DNA of 64,000 nt from the NCBI GenBank assembly GCA_963921425.1, contig OY992836.1, forward strand, positions 20,873,889 through 20,937,888, in the 5' to 3' direction. Shown one piece after another: positions 46,347 through 60,323 of the stretch. Source of the DNA: Dryas octopetala. Its lineage: Eukaryota; Streptophyta; Magnoliopsida; Rosales; Rosaceae. The stretch's first letter is position 1. Every line of letters begins with the position of its first letter. Below the pieces are notes generated by a model, which worked only from the letters and a program-made list of their open reading frames with translations, had not been told where the DNA came from and made no database searches. The translations under genes were made by a program, and so were the position numbers.

Positions 46347-48455
46347 TTTAAGAATTCTTGATGAGCTCTAGGCTTCTAGCTATTTTCTATCACTCTTGGT
46401 TGGAACTTGGAACTTATTAAAGCACCCTTTTAAACGGCTTGTGATCATTGATCAACATAGTGAAGTGATATTTTCTTGACAAGAATGGAATCTCCAAGCT
46501 TAATTAATCAAATTAAGCTCTGGCTAGATTGGGGGCTAGGCTTGCCAATAGCTCTGGCTTAGTTTTGTCATATTATCAGCTAGTTTAACAACACAAGGCA
46601 AGCTCACTGAAACAACTAAGCTGGAGCCTTGAGCTTGAGCCAATTGGATTTGATTGATGGGTCTCATTCATGTAGAAAAATTATGCTGAGTAGGGACAGC
46701 AATAGATGGGTGGTTTTACAAGTACATCAATATATACATATTATGCTCCGACACATGGGTAATAAGCTGGCTGGCATGCATTTTCAGCCCCAAGATTCAA
46801 GATCAGTGAAATTCAGCATCAATATTTGGGTGATTAAAAACGAGGATACTGAAGGGTTTCCATATTATTTTGGTGGTAACAAGCCACTAACATAGTCATG
46901 ACATTGTTGATCATGCACATACAGGTTGAGTGTAAAGAATTTAAAAAGTCCATAGCGAGAGTCTTGTCAATGCTTACTAATTAAAGTAGGCTAAAGGGGA
47001 ATTCACTGGAGGAGAGGCAAAACCGGTTTGTGTCAAGAGAGAGTAATATGTTGTGAAGTGAAAGAAGAGGGCCTATCCGCATGACCCAATTGTCAAAATT
47101 GGTTGGTTTTGATTAGCCATCTAAGAACTTGATTCTGTTTGTCAGGAATTTTAATTTTCATTGGTGAAGGAAAACGATCAACTTTCATTTCCACTATCAA
47201 TTGCTTGCTGCTATATATTCTGATGCTGGTGTACAACTAGCTATAGAGGCAGAAGTGCAGAACTACTCATAGATCAACATGTATGTCCCACGAGTTTAAT
47301 TTGTACAACTTATAGATTTGATGATAGTGATTAGTGAAGGTTTGGACCATACCAGTTTCTCTGTTCAGCTATTCCCAGATCAATGTCTGCATTAGAATGC
47401 AGCCATCACATGCTCCATCAGTTGAGGAATTAGTACAATAAACACCAACCATGCATTATTTTAGGTGCTAGTCTAGAAAAAGATGCCCTACTGTTGCATA
47501 GTACAGCCATTATCAGTCTTGTTTGTGTAGTTGTACTTCTTTTTGTTTGGTAACACACACACACCCCTGTGACATGACCAGATGTTGAATTGATCAAGAT
47601 CATCTCACCCTTCATCTTTTGCATAAAGTGGGTGGAGGTGTAGTGGTGTACCATAAATTCCTAAACTCATTGAGGTATATACTACCAATTAATCATGTAA
47701 CACTTGAAAGCAAAGCTCTTGACATCTGGCTTCAGATTTGCGAAAAGGGTTTTTTTTTTTGCTACGGTTACTTCCATTTATTAATGTACGAGGAGTCTAG
47801 CCGTCTAGGATACATACACATCTTTTTCTTCTTTTGAAAAAAGCAAATCTAGAACATCCTCATCCCTCAAAGAAAAACTGATCAGTACCTCTAAACCACA
47901 TAGTTATAATTGAATGAGGTTTTTAAATTTCGATAGATATAAAGACACGTTAAAACTTAGTTGAGTCAAGTTCACTAGGCTAAACCTAAATGCTTTTTGT
48001 AATATTGTCAATCCAAGTTTAATCATCTATTAATATGATGATATAGTAAGACCCTCTTATTCAAGTGCTTCTCCTTAATGACTGAAATTGATTTTATTTA
48101 CAGCCCTTCCAAATAATGAGGTGGATTGGCAATTAATGTTCACTTTATACATGACATAATAGAGATCCATATACAGTACTTTGCTTTTGTGAGCTTACCA
48201 TCCATAATTTATACTAACAAAAATTAAAGAAAACAATTAAAACGACGCCGTTGCCTCAGTTTTAGAGTGTTGTGATCAAGCCACGTGTTCTATCGTGGTT
48301 GGTCGTCATTCCAAGCACGTGCGCTTGCACTTGTGTGGAAGAGTTCCAAAAAAAACAAAAAACAAAAAAAAAAGGGGAAAACGAACAAAAACCAAACCAA
48401 TTTCCGCTTCTCAGTCTACAGAGAAAAAGGAAAACAGTAGTCAAAAGCGCGCTCC
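46347..48455. other. Intergenic DNA, divergent promoters
   Basis: No gene was recognised. A TATA-like tttaaaagg on the minus strand (about 46427-46435) may serve the ENT gene. From 48240 the DNA becomes GC-richer and leads into the nucleoporin gene leader, with an A-rich run at 48346-48375. Confidence 0.4.
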
Positions 48456-48513
48456 ACAGCGACTGAGTAGAGGAGAGAGACTCTCAGTGGACAGACAGAT
48501 TTTAGAGAGAGGA

Positions 48514-51500
48514 ATGGAGACGGGTGGCGAAACGACGTCGTCTGCGGCGGGGCTATACGGAGGAGAGAGAGGCGCAGGAGGGAAACTGAAGAAGCCGTTG
48601 TCTCGTAAGCCGCCGACGACGCCGTACGCCCGCCCGCCTTCGAGCCTAGCCGTGCGCGGAGAGCGACGCTGGTTATCGAGCCTCGTTGATCCGGCTTATC
48701 GGCTCATAGCCGGAGGTGCCACTCGGCTCTTCCCCTCTTTCTTCGCCAAATCAAATTCCACCAAAGCCCTACCCGCGCCCAATCTCCAACATCGAGGTCA
48801 GTCCCATTTCTCTCTCTCAGGGTTTTTTTGGTTTTAGAGGGTTTTTTCTTTTCTTTTCTAATTCAGCAACACTCTTTCACTGATTACTGTTGAACTGGAG
48901 TTTTTCTGTAACAGATATACATTCCACTGAGACGGCTCAAAATGCTACCGCTGACGAGCACAATTGTGATCCAAATGTGAGGCTTTTGTCAATTTTAATG
49001 CAAAATCTTATAAATGTTATGCATGTTTGTCTAACGCTGGTAATGATTTGTTCTTCCAGTGGCAGTCTTGCCAATAAATTCATAGTCATTATATTTTTTT
49101 CCCTTTTCTTTTATGCGGTGATAGGTATAAGATACATATTCACAGTGCTTATTATCTGCTCGTGGTATCCATCAAGAAGCATGAATAATTTGCTTATATT
49201 CTGTTCTTCTCTGTTCTGTAGAATGGGATGTCCAGAATAACTGGAATAGCAGATCCTAGCAAAGCAGCAGAAAATGGTTCTAAATTTGATGGGCACAAAC
49301 TAGACAAGAAAGGTGACCTGTCTGATGTGAATGGGCTTTCTGAAATTGAGCAGCTATTGGAGGGGAAAAAGTTTTCTAGGCAAGTTATGCATTTGTTAAT
49401 CTTATCTGTTTCTCTTGGATAGCAAGTGGTGTGCTGTAGTTATGCCATCTATCATTATGGCTATGTGTAAAACGTAGACTTACTAATAGGTTTCCACTTA
49501 GATGATAATGAGTTAAAATGGTTGGGCTTTGGTTCAGATGAGTACTTGTTAATATGGATAAAGCAGTTGCTTTACAAAGATTGCATAAATGAAGATTTGA
49601 GAAGCCTGTTTCTGATATCGAAAACAGTATTTCAGATTCCACTATTAAATTTGACATGGAAATTCAAGTTTCTCTTCTTTGTATCTGCCCTCCTTTTCAT
49701 TTCCTTTAATTGAAAGTCAGGTTTGAATGCATTAACTTGAAGACACATATGCATGCAGTTCTGGTATCATTATCCGTTATCTTACCAGTTATTTCTTGTC
49801 CTCTTTAAGCTCACCCCATCTCTATTCAGGGAGGAAGTCAATCGTTTGATGGAAATTATACATTCAAGGGCTGTTGAACTTCCAACTGGGGAGCATGAAA
49901 AGAAAAATCAAAGCATTACAGCTGGAGGAGAAGCCAAGGTGCCTGTAATTGCTCATGTTGTTCCCAATACATCATCTGAAGAAAAGCAGGATGACTTGAA
50001 TAAAGCTATTTGGGGAACCTCAACCCCTCTTCTCCAGTCAGCTGTGAGTGTCACTGTCAACTTGCCTCTTTTCTAATGACATATCATGGGACAATCAATT
50101 CTGTTAAGCATTCTAACTTGATCTGCATTTCCTATCCTCCCTGAAAAAATGGACTTCGCATATCATCATGAAATATTGCCCCCATAGTATTTGCTCAATA
50201 GAGCTGTTACTGCTTCATCTATGTCATTTAAATCAACACTTTGAATATAGATGAATGGGATTGTAGGAGTGCCAAAAGATTATCCAATGGAGTACCCCCA
50301 TGCCCTTTCAAGTGGTTATCCATTATAATTTCTCTTGTTAAATAATCCAGCTTTTCTGCCCCATATTATTTTCATTGTGCTGAGTCTACTTATCTGTGAT
50401 GGTTATGATAAACCTTTTCTTTCAATTTAATAATTTTTTCTTTCTTATTGAAAAACAAAAAGATAAAGAAGTGTCTTGCAAAAGTTACCAACATATTTTT
50501 GCATATAAATCTAACTTCTTAAATAGTTGAGTGGTGTAAATATCTTGCTTATTGTGCCTTGCAAGATACATTGAGTTTTGATATATGTGGTTCACTTGCA
50601 TCCTTATTATATTCTTGGATGAATCTTTTATCTGTTTCAAAATTTTCAGATGCGAGATGAAGTTGGTGCTTCGCCTGTTGAAATTGCAAGAGCATTCATG
50701 CGAGATGAAAGGGCCATATTGCATGGTGATGAGTTTGCATCAAAGCCATTTATTCCACCACCTTCCCCTAAGCCATCTGCATGCTGGCCTGGTTCCATGG
50801 TACAGGATCAGCGTGATTATTTAACCCCACAGACTGAAAGAGGCAGATATGGCCTTCATAATTTTCCTCGAACCCCTTATTCTAGAACTATATTTTCAAA
50901 ATCCAAGTCCAAGGTATGTTAAATGTCACAATCCTGTTTTGAGTTATAACATTCTGATTCTAGTAGGCATGCTTTAGATGGTAATTTTTCTTCATTGCAT
51001 GTCATCAGTTAACTCAGTTACAAGGTGGTAAAGAAAACGCCCTAAGAACTCCATCTACTCACTTGAAACAATTGCAAACTCCTATATATGGGCAGGTAAA
51101 TTTACACATTAGTGATCATTGTATATTCATATGCTTTGCTATTTATGCTTTTCATATCTGCTTCTTGGCTTCTATATGGTTATTCTGATATATGAAAAGG
51201 TTTGAAAATAATATAATCATGAGAGACAGGATTCTCTTCTGATTTTTTTTTTTTTTCTGATTTCTTTCTTATGTTGCAGATTTTATTTTAAGAACTGGCC
51301 TCTTCATCCAACCTGTTTTTTTGGTACTTGGTTAAATTATAAGGATTTGGGAATCACTTTTTTAGATTTTAGAATTTGATTTAGGTAGTTAGATAGACAA
51401 GGGAACTGGAGTCCAGTTGGTTTTTGGCATCACAAAATATGTTTTTAAAGTTTTGGTTCTGTTTGTACTCCATACTTACTGTGCACATGTGCAGATCTTA

Positions 51501-52716
51501 GAGCCCAGATATTAGGCATATACATTAATGGCCAACTTAACGGTGTCTATTTGTGCATTTATAAGTATGACATTGAATGCATAATGAATACTTGGATACA
51601 CTGTTTGGGAAGGATGAATCTAGGATTTTAACATCAACTTGTAATTTTGCATGAGAAATTGAATTCTTATCAGTCAATTGTTGGTTCTCGACTTGATTGT
51701 TTATTTCTTTGTGTTTCAATACATTGGTGAAGCCAAGGGGTGAAGCTCCAGATGGTGGCTATAGTTCAGTGGGACCAATTCGCAGGATACGACATAAAGC
51801 TGTTGCACAAACCCCTCCTAGAGGATCTCCTTATGTTCATTCCTCTCCAATTGGGCCTTCACAGGCGGAAAATTCCAATGTTACCAAAGGTTTCTTGCCT
51901 ACTGTCAAGAAGAACTTTGAATCTGGAGGGTTAAGCGGCAACTCCCAATTCCAGTCGATAGATAGGAAGTCTTCCAGCTTTGAAGTGGGCGTTCATCCAC
52001 AGTCTAGTCAGATTGCTAGGACAATCTTGGAGCACATTGATAGAAACCCGCCCACTCCTAAAGATAAGTCAGAAGAGTTGAGGCTAGCCATTGCATGGAA
52101 GAAACCCCCGTCTTCTGGTGTTCCTTCAGTGAACCAGAATGGATATGATAGTTTACCACTTGAAAGAGGGTTCAGTTCTCGTAAGCTTATAAATCAAGAT
52201 TACCAGAAAAGTTCTAATGAGAATGCTGACAAGGGGAATTCTCTGTTTAAAGTTCCACCTCAGGAGAATACTGGAAAAGCTACTGATGCTGTAAGCAAAA
52301 CTCCTGCTGGCTCAGAGGTACCAAATCAACAAAAGAAGCCTCCATCTCAATCCGTTGGGATTAAACGTGTGTTCCCTTCTATATCTGTTGACAAGCCCGG
52401 GTCCGAATGGAAATTTTCTTCTGATCATAGCTCTGGCTTCACTTTCCCTGTTCCTACATCTTCTGCGGTGCTTTCTGAACCACCGACACCATCCATTATA
52501 CCGCCTCTGTTGGCAAGCAGTCAGCAACAGCTGAAGGATGGACATGCTGTTCCAGTGTACAGTTTTGGATCCAAGAAGTCTGCTTCCCTTGATTTTACAT
52601 TCCCTTCTACAAGTGCTGCAATTCAGAACGACGCTGAAGACATTAAGTTCAGTTTTGGATCAGATAGGCCAAGGTTGTCTTTCGGTTCAATAGGCAAAGA
52701 TACCATCTGCTATTAA
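48514..52716 (+). CDS. NUP82: NUP82/NUP136-like nuclear-basket protein (683 aa, 7 exons)
   Basis: Exons 48514-48796, 48915-48976, 49222-49379, 49830-50043, 50650-50913, 51009-51095 and 51733-52716 join in one frame to 683 residues. The N-terminus (GERGAGGKLKKPLSRKPP, TPYARPPSS, RWLSSLVDPAYRLIAGGATR) matches the conserved start of plant NUP136/NUP1. More shared marks follow: EIEQLLEGKKFSREEVNRL, SPVEIARAFMRDE, FPRTPYSRT, SVGPIRRIRHKA and IARTILEHIDRNPPTPKDK. The end has only three SFG motifs and no long FG-repeat tail, which suits the shorter paralogue NUP82 (Arabidopsis At5g20200). These proteins form part of the nuclear basket and affect nuclear shape, mRNA export and defence. Intron 3 appears to use a GC donor (tctag|gcaagt). 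The exon 7 acceptor (ggtgaag|cca) has a weak pyrimidine tract. Confidence 0.85.
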
Positions 52717-54260
52717 CTAATAGCAAGACGTGATAGCATGTTTTTGTTTCTTTTATAGTGTTAAGATTTGCTCAAGAGTTTGTGAAAAGTTGTATTCTAA
52801 CCCGTGCCTCATTGTAACTTGGACTTGGAGTAGTGAGGAGGGGGTAAGTAGCTTAGTGAAAGTGATTGTTTTTCAGTTTTTGCAACTAATTGTTCTTTGT
52901 TTCAACTTACAAATACACCCAACACTATAGAATTAATTGGTTGGTTTTGATATCAGACTGGGCCAACATTGTTGTTGTCTTGGGACAACAGATGGAACTA
53001 GTTGGAATTAAAATTAGGAGTAAGTTTTCTTTTCCTCCCGACATTCGGGGTAGTCAGAGATTGCTTGCATACAAAGAAGCTATTAATATTAATGGTGCTG
53101 AAGGCCTGATTATGGTGGGGGCTGGAGATTATTGTGCTGAATGGTGAATATGCATGTTCAGGCCTTGGTTACTTGAGTAGTTGTCCATATCCGTAAATGC
53201 TAGCTTGTATTTATATTAAGCCGTCATGTATTACTATATTATTGTTTGCCCAATATCCAACTCATGTCTAAGCGGTTTATGACTGCGTCTTGGCCCACGG
53301 CATGTGCACTATCAGAAACTTAGATGTCCTCCTCATATCATTAATATATACCCTATTATTAAGAGGAAATTCTTTGTTACTAACCATATAAAAAATGTGC
53401 ATGTGTTCAAAAATTAAGAATAATATGTTAAATACATATACTTGTAACTAATATATTCTCATTCTATATGTTGTATTCTTTGTTTCTTTAATTATAACTT
53501 TGACTGTACTTGCATACATCATATGTAAGTCTCTGCACACCAAGTTATTACAGTAGGGGGCACAAATCACTTATTCAGTTTGCATGGTGTGGTGGGTGTC
53601 TGCTAAAAGCTATGACATGGGTGATGGGCGAGCAGTGGTGTTGTGGTTGTGGATGAGGATGGGTGACAGCACCTAAGCCCATTAATTTGATGGGTTGAAA
53701 GTCAGCTTGAGCCTTGATGATATATATTAATATATATGTGCTGAAAATGGTCCTGACCTGAGCATCCATATTTCTTTTACTGTATCACTGAACACTAACA
53801 TGGTATATGAAGCAGTCGGTCCTATATATATGTACCAACATCATAATAATTCATTCCACATGTATACATATACATATACATATGGAAGATATATAATTGG
53901 GAATGGATCGATGAGTGGATAAGTAAAGCGCGCAGCTTGTAGGTACGTGTCATGGTTTGTTGCCATACACACAAATGGCCATTGGAGATGGAGAGAATTT
54001 TGCATCAAAAATGCAATTCCAGACACAGAACATGATGCCACACCCCATTGGAATCACATGTTGTTGCTCCAATTTCCATAATGAACAACTTTAGTCTTTA
54101 CCTATCTCTTTCAGCTTAGCCAGTCACTCTGTGTGGGCCCTACATTGTGATCGATCATCATCATCTTCATCATCTTCATAATTCATAATCATATGGTATC
54201 TATGTCCCCAAAGCACTGAAGTATTTTAGGAACACCTTCAGAGGGCACCACAGCAACATT

Positions 54261-54263
54261 CCT

Positions 54264-54291
<28 letters not shown>
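54261..54291. repeat. (GA)n microsatellite
   Basis: About 15 uninterrupted GA units. Confidence 0.9.
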
Positions 54292-54294
<3 letters not shown>

Positions 54295-55299
54295 CCAAAC
54301 AAACAAACAAACCAGTATAGTCGTAGCTAGCTAATTTCGTTCCTTCCCAAACTCCAAAGTGAGCGAGTGGAGTGCGGGAGAGAAGGGGGGGAAGTCAGAG
54401 GTGAAATGAGATGAATGCTTAACAGACATGAAATTGACGTTTCAGATTCTAAATGTCAGAAATTCAGAATAGGGTGTCAGAGCAGCAGCAACAGCAGCCT
54501 CAGCCGTATTACTCTGCCCACCCCACCACCACCACCACCACCTTATATGTACTATTTTTTTTTTCCTTTGCAAAAAACAAGGAAAAAAGAAATTTTTCCA
54601 GCTTGTCAAATCTACTACAACCCATTTCAAGATCCGAAGGACATTCAAGGGTCATCATCCATCCCTTAACATATCCAGTTTCAATGGTCCACAACCCATT
54701 TTGAATTTTCACCATGCAAGCATATATAGCTTACTTTGGTCACATACATATTTAATTAATAAAAAACCAAAGTTGGAAGCAATTGAATTGAACCAATTAA
54801 AATGCAGCAAAAGTGTTTTACTCTAAAGCTTTTTAGTGCTGCTTTTGTGAATGTGAGGGATTTTTTAGAGGTATCGAAATGAGCCAAAATGGGTGGTCCA
54901 TGCATCATGAATTCCTTTTCACAGTGGTCATATATACATATTTATGAATTGCAGTACTCTATGCATGCTTGGGACAGACAAAGGCTTTTCTTAGATATTT
55001 GCTTTATTTCTTCTTTTCCTTTTTCTGAAAGAGAAAAAGAAAAAAAAGAAAAAACGTTTTCAGTTCTCTTCTCGATCCCCTAGCTATTACAATGTATTCA
55101 ATAATTCAACTGAAATGTATAAAGTCATGGTAGATTGTTTTTATGTGCTGTACGGGTGGAACAACTTTCATGATCAGGTGGTATATTTCGAGACTTACTC
55201 TTTTCCCTTGTATAGAATTTTTACCACCAAACCCTCAAACCATGTGTCTGCTACCAAGGGTGCAAACAAGGACACGTACGTACTTTAATAGTATAAGTG

Positions 55300-55305
<6 letters not shown>

Positions 55306-55384
<79 letters not shown>
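55306..55384. repeat. Compound (GT)n(GA)n microsatellite
   Basis: About 20 GT units with one TA interruption pass directly into about 15 GA units. This is a likely high-variability locus. Confidence 0.92.
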
Positions 55385-55387
<3 letters not shown>

Positions 55388-57224
55388 TATGACTTGGATC
55401 TTATATATTGATATTCCATTCTATATGCTGATCGATTAATTAATTATTTACATTTCTCAAGTAAAATCCTAATTACGCAACAGTAGGAATGAATGTTATT
55501 TAAGAGTTTAAAAGACTATGAATCTATGGCTATGAATTACAAGAAAAGTTGGCAATTATATATCATTTTGACCCATTTTCCTAAACTTATATTAAGGGCA
55601 TTATCGTGAGCTCAAAAGTTAATGTTGTGATGGTTCCAAAAGCATTTGCATCTTTCACGCTTTTTCTATAATTGAAGTGATGGTTTCTAAACTAGCTGTT
55701 TATTAATCTATGTGAACCAAATTCTAAATAACAGGCTTCATATATACAATTATACATCAGATTCTTCATTGATAGTTGGTCATCTTTAATGAAACATTCT
55801 CATTTGTAAGCCATGCACAAAATAATATATTTAATTTATCATTTTCAATAAACACTGAAAGGATTAGAATGATAATCAAATAGTCTAAAGAATTTCGATT
55901 TTGTTGAGTTTTTGTAGGAATTATTTTTGAATAATGATCTAAAAATTAAACAGTTCAAATCACTGTTACATTGTAGAATGGCTCCAACAATGCCATTTAT
56001 TTGAAGAGTCAAAATAAGGATCCCTTATTTGAATAGGACCCTATACGACATATATACATATATATTAATACTCTTTCGCAAAACTGTCAATCACAATCAC
56101 ACATTCAATATAATTCCATTGTCTGCAATAAAAACAAAAATATAATTCCACTGAGTTAATATTGACAGACTATACAATAGAACATCCACAATGTGAGAAT
56201 TATTAATTTAGACTGGTAAATGGTAATATATAGGTTGCTTAGAGTTTTGATGAAGACTGTACATCCAAATATGAATACCCCACTCGATCACTGGTTTTCA
56301 ATGACAACATAAAAGAACAAAGTCGTTAGGAAGAGTGGATCACTATATATATAACTATATAGTATATACTGATCGTATATTCGTATCATACTCTAAGCCA
56401 CATACATAGTGATAATGACAAGAGTCAAATTATAAGACCTAGCTTTATTTATAGGTCAACACTCTTAAGAAAAACGTTTTTTGTAGGTCAACACTTTTCA
56501 AGAAAAAAAAAAACAATAATACCATCTCTTAAACTTTCAAATTTAAACCCTGAAGTACTAACCAATAAACATATAGAGTAATGTAAGTCATTAAAGTTAT
56601 ATATATGCCATGCACTGGCTAAAAGAATGCTTATATATTCACAACTGAATCCATGCATTCTATTTATCTTACAATTAATCTTATAGGAAGGGACTACATA
56701 AAGATGGTAATAATTAAGGTGATGATATGATGGATATATACATATATAAAGTTAATTTGCTTTGGCATTCTGACTTCCCAACTAGTAGATATAAATATTC
56801 TACATATATGAAGTATAGATGCATGTCTGAAACTGCACAATTGATCATATTAATTATAGTATCTAGGATTAGGAGGATGTATGATCGATCATGATGAAGT
56901 TGAAGAGTTAACAATTAAGGGGATGAAATTTATTAATATATATTCATCGGGAATAATGCAAAGCATCATTGATGAATTTAGATCGAGGACAAATGAAGGA
57001 AATTAAGTAGCGTATTACTTGCTTTTAAGTCACGTAGAAAACAATTACCCCCTAAACAAAAAACAAAACTAGTGACCAAAGTACAGAGAATTAAGAAGGA
57101 TCGATATTGAATATGTCCTTAAAACAACACAGTAGTACGTAGAGTCAAGGCTTAGCTTCCTGTACTAATTAATTAAGAAGATCGATTGAGCACTTCAATT
57201 GATATCACTTGATATCATCGACCG

Positions 57225-60200
57225 TCATTTATTCAGCAGTGCAGCCCTTGACATAAGATGCTTCTCAGAGCCCTGCAATTTTTTCAATAACAAAAACATC
57301 TTTTTAATTAATGATATTTAACATTAACACACACACGAACATGTACCAGATAATTAAAGAGTGTTTGGTATGCTTTTCAAAAATTGTTTTATAGATGACA
57401 TTATGAATAAAATTTTATAACAACAGTTTTTAAACTAATAGAATATACCAATTAAACATTTAAACCCCTCCTTAATGTAGCTCTAAAATATATATATATA
57501 TATATCACAAAATGAAAGAAGGTATAGTGTAAAAGAGAAACTGTACAAAAACTACTTACATTGTCCAGCTTAGCTGCCTGATTATTGGTCTCCAACATAA
57601 GCCCAAAGTGAATGTGAGGGAAGTGCGCCCACTACAAATATTTAAAAATAATTAATTAATCAATCATGTAAAAATGAAAGTTTCGGAGCTAGGAAATGTG
57701 TTGATTTTGCATTAATTAATTAATAATCTGCGAGCTAGGATCTTGTCCACTTACATTTTTGGCAGCAGTACTGAAAGCTTCTCTATGGCTGATATCTGGA
57801 TTTTTGGCCTTGATCCTCTGAATCTCCTCCCTATAACCGATTGAGTTGCAATTAATTAAAAGCTGTTCTAATTGTCAGCAAAATATAAAAAGAAAGTAAA
57901 TTAATTAGGTAGGGTTTAGTTAATAATTATTACTTTATGAACTGGTTATAAGCAGAAGGTACACGCTGCCTCTTCTCGGGAGCTGAAAAAGAAAATAACA
58001 ACTCAGTAAAATCATCAAAATAGCAACACGTACTACAATTAAGGTAGCTGCGAATTTACAATTAAATTAATTAATTAGTCCAGTACTGGGATATGATGGG
58101 TTAAATAACTCACGTCGGTTGACACCCTTTTCCTGAGTGGCAAGATGATCTGCCGTAGTGGGGTCTCTGGTTGCAATCTTCTTGTTGCATTTGGATGAGC
58201 TAGAACTCGAATCAATCCGGTAATTCTGTGCATTATAGTTGTAGTTTTGTGCCTACGAAATATATGATTAATTAATTAAATACATTATTATATAGATGGA
58301 ATTAATAGGTTCCACCGAGATCGAGGTTATTGGATCTAAATTCTAATTAATTTTTTATTTTTAAATTTGGGAGGGAGAGAGAGAAAGCAGGAAAAGAAAG
58401 GCAGCAATTAATAGCATTGACAGGACTGAATCAGTTAGAATACTGGGGACGACTGCCATATAAAATAAAGCATATAAAACCCAGATTGACAGAAAGAAGA
58501 CCTTTAAGGATGCATATATGTTTGCTTTATTAAAACAAAATATTGATAAAAAAAATACAGCTTTGTAGTGTTTGCACAGTAGAGGACAAACATGGATCGA
58601 TCATGAAAAGAAATCATTAACCCTATAAACAAAGTCTACCATGCATAGCATTCATGTCAATCAAATCAGGCGGGTAAAGACTAAGGAGAAAGGACTCGAT
58701 CTCAGGAGGGGGAGTGGGGGACCCCCTCTATAAAAAAAGCATAATTTTAGGCTTGTGGCTTGTGGCTTGTGGGTTATGGTGTAAGCTAACTAGGGTTTCA
58801 GTACTACTAGCTAGCTGCTGCAACTCTGCAACCAACAACCATTGCTTAGTTGTTAGATGCTTGCTTTGAAATACTCGATCTTCGATTTCATAAAACAAGA
58901 AGTAAGACCCAGAAAATGCATGGAAGCTAGTCCTAGATTTCAGAGGGGCTCGATTAACATTAATTAATTAATTAATTATATATTCCTTTAAATTAATTAA
59001 AATAATTAATGAGTAGTGTCAAGTTTGATAAATTTGATATAGCTAGGTTAGCGCACCTGGAGATCTTGCCAGGACAGGGACTGAAAGGCAGCGGCCATGT
59101 TCACGGACCATAAATTGGTGCAGTGCCCGCATCGGACGGTCACCATGTCAAATAGGCTGCTGCATGGAACACTCACCTGCGCAACCAACCCCAATCATTC
59201 CCCAATAATAATAATAATAAGAAAAATACAAACAAGATCGATCAAGAAAATAAATAAACTTCCTTAGCTAGACTAATTTTATTTATTTGAGGTAATTTTG
59301 GCTATCTTGATCATAACCAGGTTTTGGGTATTTCTTTCCCTTTTTGTTTTCTTTGAAAAAGTTTTGGAAATTTGATTTGTAAGTTACAAAACCCTAAAAT
59401 AGAGAAAAATACAAAACCCTGAAATTCCTCTTGAGATTGTTGTGAGTGGAGTTTCTAGGAAAGAAGGCAGCAAGTGGCAAGTGAGGTGGAAGTTCAATTT
59501 TTTGCTTTCCCCACATCAGAAAAAGAGGGTAGCTAGAGTTTGGAGTTTGACAACACCCAGTGTTTAATTTGAGTAAGGAAAAGGTAAGTCTGCAACAGAT
59601 TGAGGAAATCAAAGGGTGAAGGAGATCGACTTGTCATCGTCAGTAGTTCAATTATCAACAGCTAGCTAGCTCTCCTTTTTTGACGTTTATGTTCATTTCC
59701 AACTAAAACACACACACACACACTCACCCACACACATAAATTAACGAATCAGTTGTCTCTTTTTCTCTGTGTGGTCTTAAGCGTTAGCTAGCTAGCTTCA
59801 TCATATCAGGACCTTCAGGTATGACTCACTTTTCTTTGACTGCAAAAGAAAGAAGAAAAAGTAGAGTCCAAACGATGGAGACCTGACTAGCTATACCTAG
59901 AACGAAGAAACCCTCCCAGTAAATAATAAATAGGAATTGATTTCAGTGAAATACATCCACCAAAACCTGCTGCTGCTTTTTCAAGATCCATCTAAATTTT
60001 TGTTTTTTTCTTGTTATATATAGGATTGCATACAATACACACACACACACATATATATGGGAAATTAAGAGAGAGAGAGAGAGAGAGAAAGAGAAAGAAC
60101 ATGAAAATAACTAACACACACAAAAATTTATATATGAAGTGGGGGGTTTGATAAGATGTAGGAAGAAGTGAAAAGCAGATCGATAGATCTCTTCCATTAA

Positions 60201-60323
60201 TTAAAGGTAGGGTAGAAATGAATTAATCAAATATATAGAGATCGATACCGCGAGAACAATATTGCAAAAGTTGCAGGGGATGTAGCAGAGTTGCTCAGTC
60301 GCAACATCGATGCAGCTCGACAT
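57225..60323 (-). CDS. YAB5: YABBY transcription factor, YAB5-like (192 aa, 7 exons)
   Basis: Minus-strand exons 60249-60323, 59057-59176, 58114-58252, 57934-57982, 57755-57830, 57560-57631 and 57225-57272 join in phase to 192 residues. The N-terminal C2C2 zinc finger spans exons 1-2 ([16 protein letters not shown] and [19 protein letters not shown]; the paired Cys are visible). The linker is Ser- and Asn-rich. The C-terminal YABBY domain, an HMG-like DNA-binding helix-loop-helix, runs [40 protein letters not shown] and [22 protein letters not shown] factors act in the nucleus to set abaxial fate and blade growth in leaves. The start [13 protein letters not shown] and the domain sequence fit YAB5 best. 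The protein is longer than Arabidopsis YAB5 (164 residues), mostly in the linker and the C-terminal [15 protein letters not shown]. Confidence 0.93.

Larger units (their letters stand above)
52717..57224. other. Gene-free DNA between NUP82 and YABBY genes
   Basis: No gene was supported. A short plus-strand frame near 54453 (MSEIQNRVSEQQQQQ, then a Thr run) with a GA-rich leader could be a small gene start, but it continues into low-complexity DNA and has no recognised relative. The rest is AT-rich with microsatellites at 54261-54291 and 55306-55384. Confidence 0.4.

Noticed and set aside
48295-48513. Upstream in-frame extension of the NUP82-like protein
   Set aside because: The extension is Lys/Thr-rich and low in complexity, and homologous proteins begin near the later METGG start.
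54414-54715. Gln/Thr-run frame MSEIQNRVSEQ... as a small gene
   Set aside because: The homopolymer runs come from CAG/CAC microsatellites, the frame passes into T-rich DNA, and no relative was recognised. It remains only a weak possibility.
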